Of a stretch of DNA of 64,000 bases, positions 18,388 to 26,655 are shown in pieces. Position numbers and translations under genes: made by a program. Location: positions 186,001 to 250,000 of the forward strand of contig NZ_CP010836.1 of NCBI RefSeq assembly GCF_000935025.1. The letters are read 5' to 3'. The DNA comes from Sphingomonas hengshuiensis. GTDB taxonomy: Bacteria; Pseudomonadota; Alphaproteobacteria; Sphingomonadales; Sphingomonadaceae. Each line of letters begins with the position of its first letter. Positions within the stretch are counted from its first letter, which is position 1. Below the pieces are notes generated by a model that was given only the letters and a program-made list of their open reading frames with translations, ran no database searches and was not told the origin of the DNA.

Positions 18388-19542
18388 ATGCTCGACAAGG
18401 ATGCACGCAACGATCTGATGGAACGCGGCTATTCGCGGCGGCAGCTGGGCCGCATCGCCGCGCTGGTCGGCGGCGGCGCGGCGCTGGCGCCGTTCGCGCC
18501 CTCGGCCTTTGCGCAGAGCCAGGCCGCGCGCGGCGTGAAGGGTGCCGTGCAGATCGGCGCCAACGAATGCTGGACCGGTCCATTCCCCGCTGCCGTAGCG
18601 GCCGGCGCCAGCATCCTGGCGCAGGGCAATCGCTACGACCCTGATGACCTGCGTGGCAAGCTGATCAAGACGGTCGCCACCGTCGAGCACGTGCCCGAAG
18701 AGCGCGTGATGCCCTGGCCCGGCTCTGGCGACCCGCTGGTGCGCTCGGTCATCACCTTCTGCTCGCCGAGCAAGGGTCTGGTGACCGCCGATCCAACCTT
18801 CGAATCCGCCTGGCGCGCGGCCGCCTGGCTGGAGGCTCCGCTCGCCAAGGTTCCGATGGCCCCCGGCGCAGGTGCCGACGTTCGCAAGATGCTCGCCGCC
18901 AATCCGAATGCGGGCCTTTATTACATCTGCACGCCCAACAACCCCACCGGCACGGTCACCCCGCTCGCCGATATCGAATGGCTGCTCGCCAACAAGCCGG
19001 CGGACTCGGTGGTGCTGGTCGATGAGGCCTATCTGCACTTCTCCGAAGCGCCCAGTGCCGCCCCGCTCGCCGCCACGCGCAGCGACGTGATCGTGATGCG
19101 CACCTTCTCGAAGCTGTTCGGCATGGCGGGTGTCCGCCTCGGCCTCACCTTCGCGCATCCCGACCTGCACAAGCGGATGATGCGCTATGACGGCTTCCAG
19201 GTGACCGGCACGCTGCCGATGCCCGCCGTCGCCTGCGGCACGGCCGCCTATACCATGGCCGACGCCATCCGCGCCCGCCGGGCCGAGATGATCGCGGTGC
19301 GCGAGGCGACCATCGCCCAGCTCACCCGGCGCGGACTGCAGGTGCACCAGAACAGCCAGGCGAACATGATCATGCTCGACTGGAAGACCCGCCCCGCCGT
19401 GGAGGTGCAGAAGGCGCTGCTGGCCCAGAATGTGCAGATCGGGCGCAACTGGCCGATCTGGCCGACCGTCTCGCGCGTGACGATCGGCTCTGCCGACGAT
19501 ATGATGAAGTTCAGCGCAGCGGTAGACAAGGTACTGGCCTGA
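18388..19542 (+). CDS. PLP-dependent aminotransferase (HisC-like, class I/II) with Tat signal
   Basis: 384 residues. The N-terminus carries a twin-arginine signal (YSRRQLG then AALVGGGAALAPFAPSAFAQ), implying export after folding with its cofactor. The catalytic part resembles histidinol-phosphate aminotransferase: YICTPNNPTGTVTP, VVLVDEAYLHFSE and the PLP lysine in RTFSKLFGMAGVRLG. An exported aminotransferase beside an exported amidase and dipeptidase suggests that freed amino acids are deaminated in the periplasm, which is unusual. Last gene of the operon; a strong terminator follows 20 bp later. Confidence 0.88.
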   Translation: MLDKDARNDLMERGYSRRQLGRIAALVGGGAALAPFAPSAFAQSQAARGVKGAVQIGANECWTGPFPAAVAAGASILAQGNRYDPDDLRGKLIKTVATVEHVPEERVMPWPGSGDPLVRSVITFCSPSKGLVTADPTFESAWRAAAWLEAPLAKVPMAPGAGADVRKMLAANPNAGLYYICTPNNPTGTVTPLADIEWLLANKPADSVVLVDEAYLHFSEAPSAAPLAATRSDVIVMRTFSKLFGMAGVRLGLTFAHPDLHKRMMRYDGFQVTGTLPMPAVACGTAAYTMADAIRARRAEMIAVREATIAQLTRRGLQVHQNSQANMIMLDWKTRPAVEVQKALLAQNVQIGRNWPIWPTVSRVTIGSADDMMKFSAAVDKVLA

Positions 19543-19561
19543 ACATCAGTGCCGCCTGGAG

Positions 19562-19587
19562 ATCGTGGGAACGTCCCGCGATTTTTC
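19562..19587 (+). terminator. Rho-independent terminator
   Basis: ATCGTGGGA-ACG-TCCCGCGAT forms a 9-bp stem (one G-T pair) with a 3-nt loop, followed by TTTTTC. It ends the receptor-amidase-dipeptidase-aminotransferase operon. From here to about 19870 no gene is recognised. Confidence 0.85.
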
Positions 19588-19869
19588 TCCCGAGAATTGC
19601 AGGTCTTTGGCGGGCCCGTTGATCGCGCCGCTGAAAGAGACGGGCTTCGAAAGCGGGTGCCGGGCCTAATCTCCGCGTGTACACCGGTCGTTACCTCCTC
19701 GGGCCGCATCCGCAGCACCCGCGATGTGCCTGAGACCAGCCCTCGTTTGTGTTGGTAACTATGACTTTGAGGAGCGTCTGCTCATGGGAAAATCGACCGA
19801 TCAACACAAGACGTTGGATCGGCAGGAAAGTCCCAATATTTGACCTTCCGGCTTGCGTTGGGGGATTAA

Positions 19870-20764
19870 CGTCGTTGTTCTCAACATGTGCGAGCTGCCG
19901 CTCATCGCTCGAAGCGCCGCCAGGAGCGCAAGAATCTGCTTGGAGAGGGGGACCCGATGCGGGCGGCCCCTCTTCATTTTCTCGCCGGGGATGGTCCAGA
20001 CCTTCGCTGATAGGTCGAACTCTCCCCACTCAGCAGCGCGCAGTTCGCCCGGACGCACAAAGACGTGTGGGGCGATCCGAAGCGCCAGGGCAACCGATGG
20101 CTGACCCTCGTAACCATCTATGGCGCGCAAGAGTGCGCCCACCTTGTCGGGTTCGATGATTGCGGCGTGATGCTTGACCTTGGGCGTGATAAGGGCGCCC
20201 TGGAGATCGGCTGTCGGGTCCCGCTGCGCCCGTCCGGTGGCGATTGCGTAGCGAATGACGCTGCTGCAGGTGCTACGAAGGCGTCGTGCCGTCTCGTAGC
20301 GGCCTCGGACCTCTACAGTCCTCAATACGGTGAGCAGCTCGGGCGCGCTGATGTCGCCGATCGGCCGAGGGCCGATCAGCGGGTTGGCGAACCCGATCAG
20401 CCACCGGAGCTTTTCGAGGGTCTTTGCCGCTCGCCCCTCGGCCTCGATCTTCCTCAGCCATTCGTCGGCGACGGTAGCCGGCCGAAATGCTGCCCACCCC
20501 GCGGGTCAGCTTGCCGTAGGAGGAAGGGTTGATGCCCTTCTCGAGCAATTTCCGAGCATTCTCTCGGCGTTCACGCACCTCCTTAAGGGCTACGTCCGGG
20601 TAGACGCCCAGGGCGACGGTGCCGCGTTTGCCGTCATGTCGGTAGTCCCATCGCCAGTACCGACCACCGCCAGGCTGAACGAGGAGGTACATGCCGTGCA
20701 TGTCCTGAGTCTTGAACGCTTTGTCCCGCGGTTTGATTCGACGGACGGCTGCATCGGTGAGCAT
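19870..20764 (-). pseudogene. Decayed P4-type tyrosine integrase
   Basis: The N-terminal piece (from ATG 20764: MLTDAAVRRIKPRDKAFK, then DMHGMYLLVQPGGGRYW and GTVALGVYPDVALKEVRERR) is the DUF4102 domain of P4-like integrases. The continuation (SAPELLTVLRTVEVRG, GRYETARRLRSTCSSVIRYA, RPGELRAAEWGEFDL with the first catalytic Arg) is in another frame; the shift lies near 20480. Homology stops near 19870-19900, before the second catalytic box and the tyrosine, so it is also truncated. Its 5' end faces the tRNA-Phe fragment at 20926, as for an integrase left by an earlier island. Confidence 0.85.
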
Positions 20765-20925
20765 GACGGTCTCCTCAGCTGGCGCAGTGCTGATGCCGTC
20801 AAAATATACTGCCAGGGGCCGCGGGTTCCAATGGATCGACCCGGATTTGGGTGGATCAGATACCGTCAAAACCCACGCAAAACTGCGGATTTTTGAACGT
20901 TCTTGGATCTGTACGGAAAGGCAAA

Positions 20926-20970
20926 TGGTGCCCGGGGACGGATTCGAACCGCCGACACTGCGATTTTCAG
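20926..20970. repeat. Left attachment repeat (tRNA-Phe 3' fragment)
   Basis: 45 bp identical to 41479-41523: CCA, acceptor, T arm, variable loop and part of the anticodon arm of tRNA-Phe. After the identity ends the sequence diverges (CGGCAGCG against TCGCATGC), so this is a bare att site and not a tRNA gene. Confidence 0.92.
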
Positions 20971-21022
20971 CGGCAGCGCTCCATGCGTAACTAATTCAGA
21001 TAAAAACGGAAATACAGTATGC

Positions 21023-21039
21023 GTGCTAGATATGTGCTA
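21023..21039 (+). promoter_or_regulatory. Candidate integrase arm-type sites, left end
   Basis: Two GTGCTA hexamers at 21023 and 21034, exactly 11 bp apart, 53 bp inside the left att repeat. The same pair, orientation and spacing recurs inside the right end (41399 and 41410), which is the arrangement expected of recombinase arm-binding sites. Confidence 0.45.
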
Positions 21040-21308
21040 AAACGCCCTGCGAGCGTCAGCACCTGCATGGTCGCCGCTGCGCAGTGTTGAAGATTTCGTT
21101 GTGAACGTACCTTCATCGAGCATCGCAGGCGTCTAGCTACGTCTCCTCGTGGGCCGGAAGCAGACAGACCCCTTTCTGGAAACGCCCTCGTGATTTCGGT
21201 CGATCGCGTCGGGACATCCCTTGACGAGGGCGGCTGACCTCGCAGGGGCTGTTCAAAATGCGCGGCAGAGGAATTGATCAATACCACTTCTCTGCATATC
21301 TTTGCGCT

Positions 21309-22037
21309 ATGTCGATAAGCGCGCGCTCGATCCCCGTCGGAACCAAGATCACGATCTGGGAGGAGCCGGTCCTCGGGCAGTCGGCGATAACGTTGCTGAG
21401 CCCAAGGATCGCCAGCATTTTTGCTCGGTGGAGCGTACTTGAGAAGCAACTCAATCAACTCTTCACGCTAGTGACCGATGCCGACCCGGTCGCCAGGAGC
21501 GATTTCGATCAACTTAAGGGGTGGGACCGCCGCGTGGATGCAATCGTTATACAGGCGACGCATCGTCTGGAACCAGCGGTGTCCGATCTTGTGAAGGTTG
21601 TGCTGCGGCTTGTGAAATCTCCCGCCGCAAAACGCGACGAACTCGCCCACCGCGTCTGGGCGACAGCGGAGGGTTTCGAGGATGAACTCGCGCTGCTGCC
21701 GCCCGACGACCAGCATAGCTTCGCTGAATCGATCATTGCGGTGAAAATAGCCGGGCGGTGCGACATACCGCTCGACAACGGTCCGCTTTATGACGGTAGT
21801 ACGCTCGTGTCGGCATCAGATCTTGATGCGCTCATCCTCGATCTGAAAAATGCCGGGGAGCGGATGAATAGCCTCATTCGAGGGCACTTCTTCCCACCGT
21901 TCGCCGATCTGACTGGCGGCGGGTTCGCCGACGACCGCCAGCGGCTGGCCGACGACGGCGAAATCTCTGCGCGCATCGTCAATGTTGCGAGAGCCCGTGA
22001 GCAAGCCGAGCGAGCAGCGCGTCGGCAGACCGGTTGA
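21309..22037 (+). CDS. Hypothetical protein
   Basis: 242 residues from the ATG at 21309; an in-frame start at 21258 would add 17 residues, and neither has a clear ribosome-binding site. Largely helical in character, with acidic and basic patches (LDALILDLKNAGERMNSLIR, ARAREQAERAARR at the C-terminus). No signal peptide, membrane helix or known motif. First gene inside the left end of the island. The tidy codon use and length argue that it is real; function unknown. Confidence 0.6.
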   Translation: MSISARSIPVGTKITIWEEPVLGQSAITLLSPRIASIFARWSVLEKQLNQLFTLVTDADPVARSDFDQLKGWDRRVDAIVIQATHRLEPAVSDLVKVVLRLVKSPAAKRDELAHRVWATAEGFEDELALLPPDDQHSFAESIIAVKIAGRCDIPLDNGPLYDGSTLVSASDLDALILDLKNAGERMNSLIRGHFFPPFADLTGGGFADDRQRLADDGEISARIVNVARAREQAERAARRQTG

Positions 22038-22191
22038 AGACTGACCGCTTTCGGGCCGCCGAACGCGGGAAGCAGACACGTCTGAAATCCAGCACCGCTA
22101 TTCGTCAGCTTAGGAGCGCCGACCTTCAAGCGCCACCCCAGATCGGCGCGGCGGGCTTCGAAGCGGTCGCGCGTCCTGCTATAGAAGCGGG

Positions 22192-23322
22192 ATGATCGGA
22201 CGCCCGCTCGATGAGATTTCCCTTGCCGATATCATGGCGCTGACCGCCTATGGCCGAAGCGAAGGGCCGACGCTCGACTTCAAGGAGCGGTTCCCCGGCG
22301 CCGACCACAAGGGCGTGCGCGACTTCCTCGCCGATGTGACCGCCTTCGCCAACACTGAGGGCGGCGACATCATCATCGGCGTGCGTGAGGACAAGAACGG
22401 GGTCGCGGCAGAGGTGGTCGGCATCGAGCGGGAGGGGCTGGACGAACGTTTGCGGCGGATCGACGACCAGCTGCGCAGCTGCGTCGACCCGCGGGTGCCG
22501 CACTTCCGGGTGCGGGAGGTTCCGCTCGAGAATGGCCGCGTCACGCTGGTGATGCGTGTGGCCGCCAGCCTAGCTGCGCCGCACCGCGTCGTCTTCGACA
22601 AAAGCAGCCGCTTCTTCCGCCGCGCAAACCGGGGAAATTACGAGATGAGCACCGCAGAGCTGCGCCAGGCCTTTGCTGCATCGATCGATCTTCCAGCGCG
22701 CATCCGCGATCTCCATCGCAAGGCTGTCGCGGCCAGCGCCGGCACCGATATGCCCTTCCGCATCTACGAAGGCCCCACCGCAGTGGTGACGGTCGCGCCG
22801 GTGTCGGTGCTGCGCGCCGCGCGCGATGTCGATGTCACGCGCGATGTCGCCGTGCTGCCGCCGCGGCACACCAGCAATACGCAAATGATCGTCGCCCTCG
22901 ACGGCGTGATCGCACATTCGCCGGTCGACGCGAAAACCGGCGGCGTGCGAGGCTGGGCGGTGAACCACCGCCTCGGGTATGTCGATCTGGCCTGGAGCAT
23001 CGGTCATTCCGATCACGAGGGCCACAAGCTGGTCTGGCCCAAATACTTCGTGCCGCAGTTAAAGGGGATTGTGCCGTTCGCGATCACAAGGCTCCGAAGC
23101 TATGAGATCGAAGGCCCCTGGATCGCCATGCTGACGCTCACCGGCGTCAAGGACTATCGGATCATCGCCGGCGACGACTGGGTGACCGAGCCTGCGTGGC
23201 AGGACTTGGCTTATCTCGGCGAAATCGTCCACGATGCCATGGCCGCGGAGGCGCTGCTGCCCTTCACCCAGGGGTTCTGGCGGCTGTTCGGTGAGGATCG
23301 CCCGCCGGTCTCGCAGCTATGA
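22192..23322 (+). CDS. AlbA_2 (Schlafen-like) domain protein
   Basis: 376 residues. The N-terminal ~110 residues match the AlbA_2 domain: EGPTLDFKERF, then VRDFLADVTAFANTEGGDII and IGVRED, followed by APHRVVFDKSSRFFRRANRG. This Schlafen-related domain is predicted to bind nucleic acid or nucleotide and is frequent in mobile elements and defence loci. The C-terminal ~200 residues are not recognised. It lies alone on the plus strand of the island, 30 bp ahead of an IS-split gene. Role in regulation or defence is possible but unproven. Confidence 0.8.
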   Translation: MIGRPLDEISLADIMALTAYGRSEGPTLDFKERFPGADHKGVRDFLADVTAFANTEGGDIIIGVREDKNGVAAEVVGIEREGLDERLRRIDDQLRSCVDPRVPHFRVREVPLENGRVTLVMRVAASLAAPHRVVFDKSSRFFRRANRGNYEMSTAELRQAFAASIDLPARIRDLHRKAVAASAGTDMPFRIYEGPTAVVTVAPVSVLRAARDVDVTRDVAVLPPRHTSNTQMIVALDGVIAHSPVDAKTGGVRGWAVNHRLGYVDLAWSIGHSDHEGHKLVWPKYFVPQLKGIVPFAITRLRSYEIEGPWIAMLTLTGVKDYRIIAGDDWVTEPAWQDLAYLGEIVHDAMAAEALLPFTQGFWRLFGEDRPPVSQL

Positions 23323-23560
23323 AGCGATATCGGTGAGATTGGAGCGAGATCGATGGCACAGGTGAGCAAGCTGGACGCGGCCGAGCGGCTGATCGTCAGC
23401 GGGATCAACATGGTCGAGCGCGGAGACGATCCGATCGCGATCCATGTTGTGGCCGCCTCCGCTCTCAACATGCTGCGCGAGCTAATTCAGGAGAAGGGCG
23501 ATGATTATACCGCGTGGGTGCTGCGTGAGGGCCTCCACCTGCTCGCCACCGCGCGTCTCA

Positions 23561-24491
23561 GAGCCTGATTCGAAAGTTTCTTAATCTAGACAATATCTTG
23601 CGGTTCGTCGGATGAGCATGCGGATGGATGCGACGAGCGCCCAGGCGGTGGAGGAAGCGATAGAAGTTTCCCAGTCCTTGGCGAGGCGTCGGCATCGTCC
23701 GAGCCAGGCGAAGGTTCGTTCCACGACCCATCGGCGAGGCAGGAGTTGGAAGCCTTTGGCAGCGTCGGAACGCTTGATGATCTCGACGGTCCACCGGCCC
23801 ATGTCAGCGAGTGCGTCGCGGAGCTTGTCTCCGGCATAGCCACCATCGGCGAACAGGTGCCGCAGCCACGGGAAGCGATGCCGTATCGCCGCCAGGACAT
23901 CGACGGCGCCGTCGCGATCCTGGATGTCGGCAGCATGGACGAGAACGAAGATCAGAAATCCGCAGGTGTCGGTGACGATATGCCGCTTGCGGCCTTTCAC
24001 CTTCTTGCCCGCATCATAGCCCGAAATTCCGCCGCTTTCGGTGGTCTTGACCGACTGGCTGTCGATCACGCCGGCCGATGGCGAGGCTTCGCGCCCTTCG
24101 ATCTCGCGCAGGTTCATCACCAGCAGCGTGTTGATCGCATCGAACAATCCGGCATCGCGCCATGCGTAGAAATAGCGCCGAACCGTCGAGGCCGGGGGGA
24201 AGCATTTCGGCAGTAGTCGCCACGCGCATCCGGCAGAGGCAAGATACAGCAGCGCGTTCAAAACCTCGCGCATGTCCGTCGTCCGACGTCGCCCGCCCGT
24301 CTTGGCCGGCGGGATGAACGGCGCCGCCAAAGCCCATTCGCGGTCCGTCATATCGCTTGGATACCGCAACCCCTCCCGGCTATGCTCCCGCCGGGCGATA
24401 CCAGACCATGCCATGTTTCACTCCACCTCGTCGCAAGGGCGCCGTGAATCACAACATGCTGGTATCGCTCAACAACTTTCGGATCGGGCTC
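23561..24491 (-). mobile_element. Insertion sequence, IS5 family (IS1031-like group), 931 bp
   Basis: Ends are imperfect inverted repeats: GAGCCTGATTCGAAAGTT at the left, and GAGCCCGATCCGAAAGTT read inward from the right (two mismatches in 18). Flanked by a 3-bp TCA duplication (23558-23560 and 24492-24494), the TNA target typical of the IS1031 group. One transposase gene fills the element. Intact ends and frame suggest a recent, possibly still active insertion. Confidence 0.92.
23581..24414 (-). CDS. IS5-family DDE transposase
   Basis: 277 residues, full length. The N-terminal PSDMTDREWALAAPFIPPAK and ALLYLASAGCAWRLLP segments and the catalytic triad are visible: Asp in GVIDSQSVKT, Asp in HLFADGGYAG, Glu in RWVVERTFAWLGRCRRL. 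A single frame without programmed frameshift, as in the IS1031/IS427-type single-gene members. No stop or shift interrupts it. Confidence 0.95.
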   Translation of the reverse strand: MAWSGIARREHSREGLRYPSDMTDREWALAAPFIPPAKTGGRRRTTDMREVLNALLYLASAGCAWRLLPKCFPPASTVRRYFYAWRDAGLFDAINTLLVMNLREIEGREASPSAGVIDSQSVKTTESGGISGYDAGKKVKGRKRHIVTDTCGFLIFVLVHAADIQDRDGAVDVLAAIRHRFPWLRHLFADGGYAGDKLRDALADMGRWTVEIIKRSDAAKGFQLLPRRWVVERTFAWLGRCRRLAKDWETSIASSTAWALVASIRMLIRRTARYCLD

Positions 24492-25055
24492 TCAACGGCA
24501 TGCCGATCAACTTGCCGACCACGCCGGAAATCGACGCGCTGATTGACGATGTCGCGCGGGGGATCGAGAACGGAGTCATCAAGGAGCCGACCGACCTCAA
24601 GGTCACGCTCGATACGGAGGAGCGGCGTCGGTTGGTCGCCTATATCATCCGCCCGTTCAACTTCCTGAAGCATGCGCAGCGCGATCCCCTCGCGACGCTC
24701 GACGAAGTAGATATCGACCAGGAGGGCGCGATCATCCATGCCTTGACCGCCTATTCGGTACTCAGGCCTGGACAGGCATTGCCTGAGCAAGTCGCATCGT
24801 TCCTCGCGAAGCACGACCTGCTCTAGCTGCCGCTCCCTACCGACAGGGCGAATGGCAGCGTTTGGGATCATCTGCGGGCCGGCAGGATGGCAACTATTGG
24901 GGCGCAAAGCGGACATCGCTCGCAGCGCCGTCTTACTTGAGTATGCCGCGCCAAGACACCTGAGGAAGACGTAGAGCCTGTCGCCTTGTGGTTGACGGCC
25001 CTCTCAAAAGACACATCGTGGCCTTGGTCTCGAACCAACCAAGACGGAGGCCAAC

Positions 25056-25595
25056 ATGATTGTGGGGTACGCGCGCGTCAGCAGCGCGGGGCAGAACCTG
25101 GATGTACAAGAGGCGGTGCTCGCCGAGGCCGGATGCGAAAAAACGTTCAGCGAAAAACAAAGCGGGACAACTGTGACGGGCAGGGCGGCGCTCGCGGCGG
25201 CGCTGGACTTCGTAAGGGCGGGGGACACCCTTCTGGTTTGCAGGCTTGATAGGCTGGCTCGCAGCGTGGCCGACCTTCACCGGATCATTGAACGCCTCAA
25301 CGATAAGGACGTGGGCTTCCGGGTGGTTCAGCAGGCGGGCATCGATACGACGAGCAGCACCGGCAAGCTCACCATGGCGATCCTGGGCGCGGTCGCGGAG
25401 TTCGAGACCGAGATCAGAAAGGAGCGCCAGCGCGACGGCATCGCGAAGGCAAAGGCCGCCGGGGTTTACAAGGGCCGCCGAGCAACCATTTCTGCAGACC
25501 GAGTGCGCGAGCTTCACACGGGTGGCATGCGGCCCGTCGATATTGCCCGCGAGCTCGGGATAGGCCGCGCAAGCGTCTACCGGTTGCTTGGATAG
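25056..25595 (+). CDS. Serine recombinase (resolvase/invertase family)
   Basis: 179 residues. The catalytic domain starts MIVGYARVSSAGQNLDVQ with the nucleophile at Ser9, continues LDRLARSVADLH and AVAEFETEIRKERQRDGI, and ends in a Hin-type helix-turn-helix (MRPVDIARELGIGRASVYRL). The length is that of TnpR/Pin-type enzymes. ACGGAGG lies six bases upstream of the ATG. It could resolve multimers or invert a segment of the island; a matching cross-over site was not identified in the 229 bp upstream. Confidence 0.92.
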   Translation: MIVGYARVSSAGQNLDVQEAVLAEAGCEKTFSEKQSGTTVTGRAALAAALDFVRAGDTLLVCRLDRLARSVADLHRIIERLNDKDVGFRVVQQAGIDTTSSTGKLTMAILGAVAEFETEIRKERQRDGIAKAKAAGVYKGRRATISADRVRELHTGGMRPVDIARELGIGRASVYRLLG

Positions 25596-25604
25596 TGAGG
25601 CCGA

Positions 25605-26099
25605 TTACGATTGGCCGCTTTCAGCGGCCTCCCGCATCGCCCGCTTGGCCGCCATAGTGGCGAGCCGCGCCGCGGTGCGATCGGCAATCTGCTGTGGGGT
25701 CTGTTTCCTTCCGCGCTTGCTGTCACCGATGGCTATCTTGGCGGCCGGCGAGTGCTGCGACCCACGCCTAAACCCGAAGAGATGCTTGCTCTCCTTTGCT
25801 GGTCGGATTTTCGCGTTCCGGACGGTCATGACGCCTCCCCGCACGAGGTCCGTTGGCGCGACCCAGCTGCACACCGGGCGCAGATACCGGTGGCTCATAT
25901 AGGCACGGATTGCCGCAGGTCCCTTGGCCAAATTATCGGTTATTGCGGCGAGTTGGTAGCGGGGCCAAAGGCTCAAAAACTCATCGAATGTCATCGCTAC
26001 GGTGATGTCGTTTCGTTGTCGCTGGTAGCGGATCGCCGCGCAGTACTCCTCCCACAGGAGTTCTTGTACGGGTTCGGGAATGGGGCTGCGGTCTATCAT
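25605..26099 (-). CDS. Hypothetical protein
   Basis: 164 residues from the ATG at 26099 with AAAGGA ten bases upstream. The N-terminal half is mixed (LLWEEYCAAIRYQRQRNDIT, EFLSLWPRYQLAAIT); the C-terminal half is strongly basic (RPAKESKHLFGFRRG, KRGRKQTPQQIADRTAARLA), suggesting nucleic-acid binding. Convergent with the serine recombinase. A notable palindromic leader (26104-26154) overlaps its ribosome-binding site. Family not recognised. Confidence 0.65.
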   Translation of the reverse strand: MIDRSPIPEPVQELLWEEYCAAIRYQRQRNDITVAMTFDEFLSLWPRYQLAAITDNLAKGPAAIRAYMSHRYLRPVCSWVAPTDLVRGGVMTVRNAKIRPAKESKHLFGFRRGSQHSPAAKIAIGDSKRGRKQTPQQIADRTAARLATMAAKRAMREAAESGQS

Positions 26100-26103
26100 T
26101 GGC

Positions 26104-26154
26104 GTCGTGTCCTTTCATGCGAGCCTGGAAGGGACACGACCACCTTCCAGGCTC
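26104..26154 (-). promoter_or_regulatory. Putative H-type pseudoknot leader over a ribosome-binding site
   Basis: Stem 1: GAGCCTGGAAGG (26121-26132) with CCTTCCAGGCTC (26143-26154), 12 bp perfect with a 10-nt loop. The loop bases GACACGAC (26133-26140) are perfectly complementary to GTCGTGTC (26104-26111), just upstream of the ATG at 26099 and overlapping the AAAGGA ribosome-binding bases on the minus strand. Folding both would hide the ribosome-binding site. Not known to me as a named RNA family. Confidence 0.45.
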
Positions 26155-26655
26155 TTTGGGCTCGCGCCCAAGCTGCTCAATGCCACGTCGTATCCAGCAC
26201 TCGATCTACTTATGCCGGCCCACATTCGGCATCTTCGCATTGTACAAAGACCAATTGCATGGTGTCATTATTCACGTGACAGTTTTATAAGAGCCATAGT
26301 ATTCAGTAGGTCGTCGAGCGACTGGTACCTCGGCATTTTATAAGAGCCATATCTTCGATAGAAGATATGACCCCCACAAGCTGACGAAGCACCAAACGTT
26401 CAACGAGTAGTCCTTCGCGGTTTCACGCGAACTCCGCGCGTCGCTTCGCTCGGCGCTCGTTCGGCGAAACCACTCGGACATGGCGTTTCACGCCGCTCCA
26501 GTGGATTTAGCTTCGCTGCTATTCGTCCTGCGGACGGCCTGGTCGCTTCGCTCCTGATTTTCCACCTTCGGCGGAAAATGGCATGACGGCGTAGCCGAGA
26601 AAGAAGCGCCGTCCTGCCCCTCAGGGCGTCACACAAGGGCGGAACGGGGCAAGCA
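26155..26655. other. Gene-free stretch with repeats and palindromes
   Basis: No convincing gene in 500 bp. The left part is AT-richer and holds two copies of TTTTATAAGAGCCATA (26283-26298 and 26336-26351) and a perfect 9-bp stem-loop, CATATCTTC-GATA-GAAGATATG (26348-26369), next to the second copy. The right part is GC-rich with a 12-bp direct repeat GTCGCTTCGCTC (26440, 26542) and short palindromes around ATTTTCC/GGAAAAT. The make-up recalls a plasmid origin or transfer region, but no Rep or relaxase gene is seen. Confidence 0.5.

Larger units (their letters stand above)
23353..24826 (+). pseudogene. Hypothetical gene split by an IS5-family element
   Basis: The 5' part (23353-23560, MAQVSKLDAAERLIVSGINM ... 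LLATARL) stops at the IS. Removing the IS and one TCA duplication joins CTCA to ACGGC at 24495 in frame and restores a 179-residue protein ending VASFLAKHDLL at 24826. GGAG lies ahead of the ATG. The protein is helical and acidic, with a stretch (PIAIHVVAASALNMLRELIQ) seen in small HEPN-like or hypothetical plasmid proteins, but I do not recognise the family. Inactive in this genome. Confidence 0.8.

Noticed and set aside
9105..19542. Lasso-peptide type locus (FecIR, TonB receptor, isopeptidase)
   Set aside because: The regulatory layout is similar, but there is no isopeptidase, precursor peptide, B/C maturation gene or ABC exporter.
20926..20970. Second tRNA-Phe gene
   Set aside because: Only the 3' 45 bases are present; the acceptor 5' strand and D arm are missing, so it is an att repeat.
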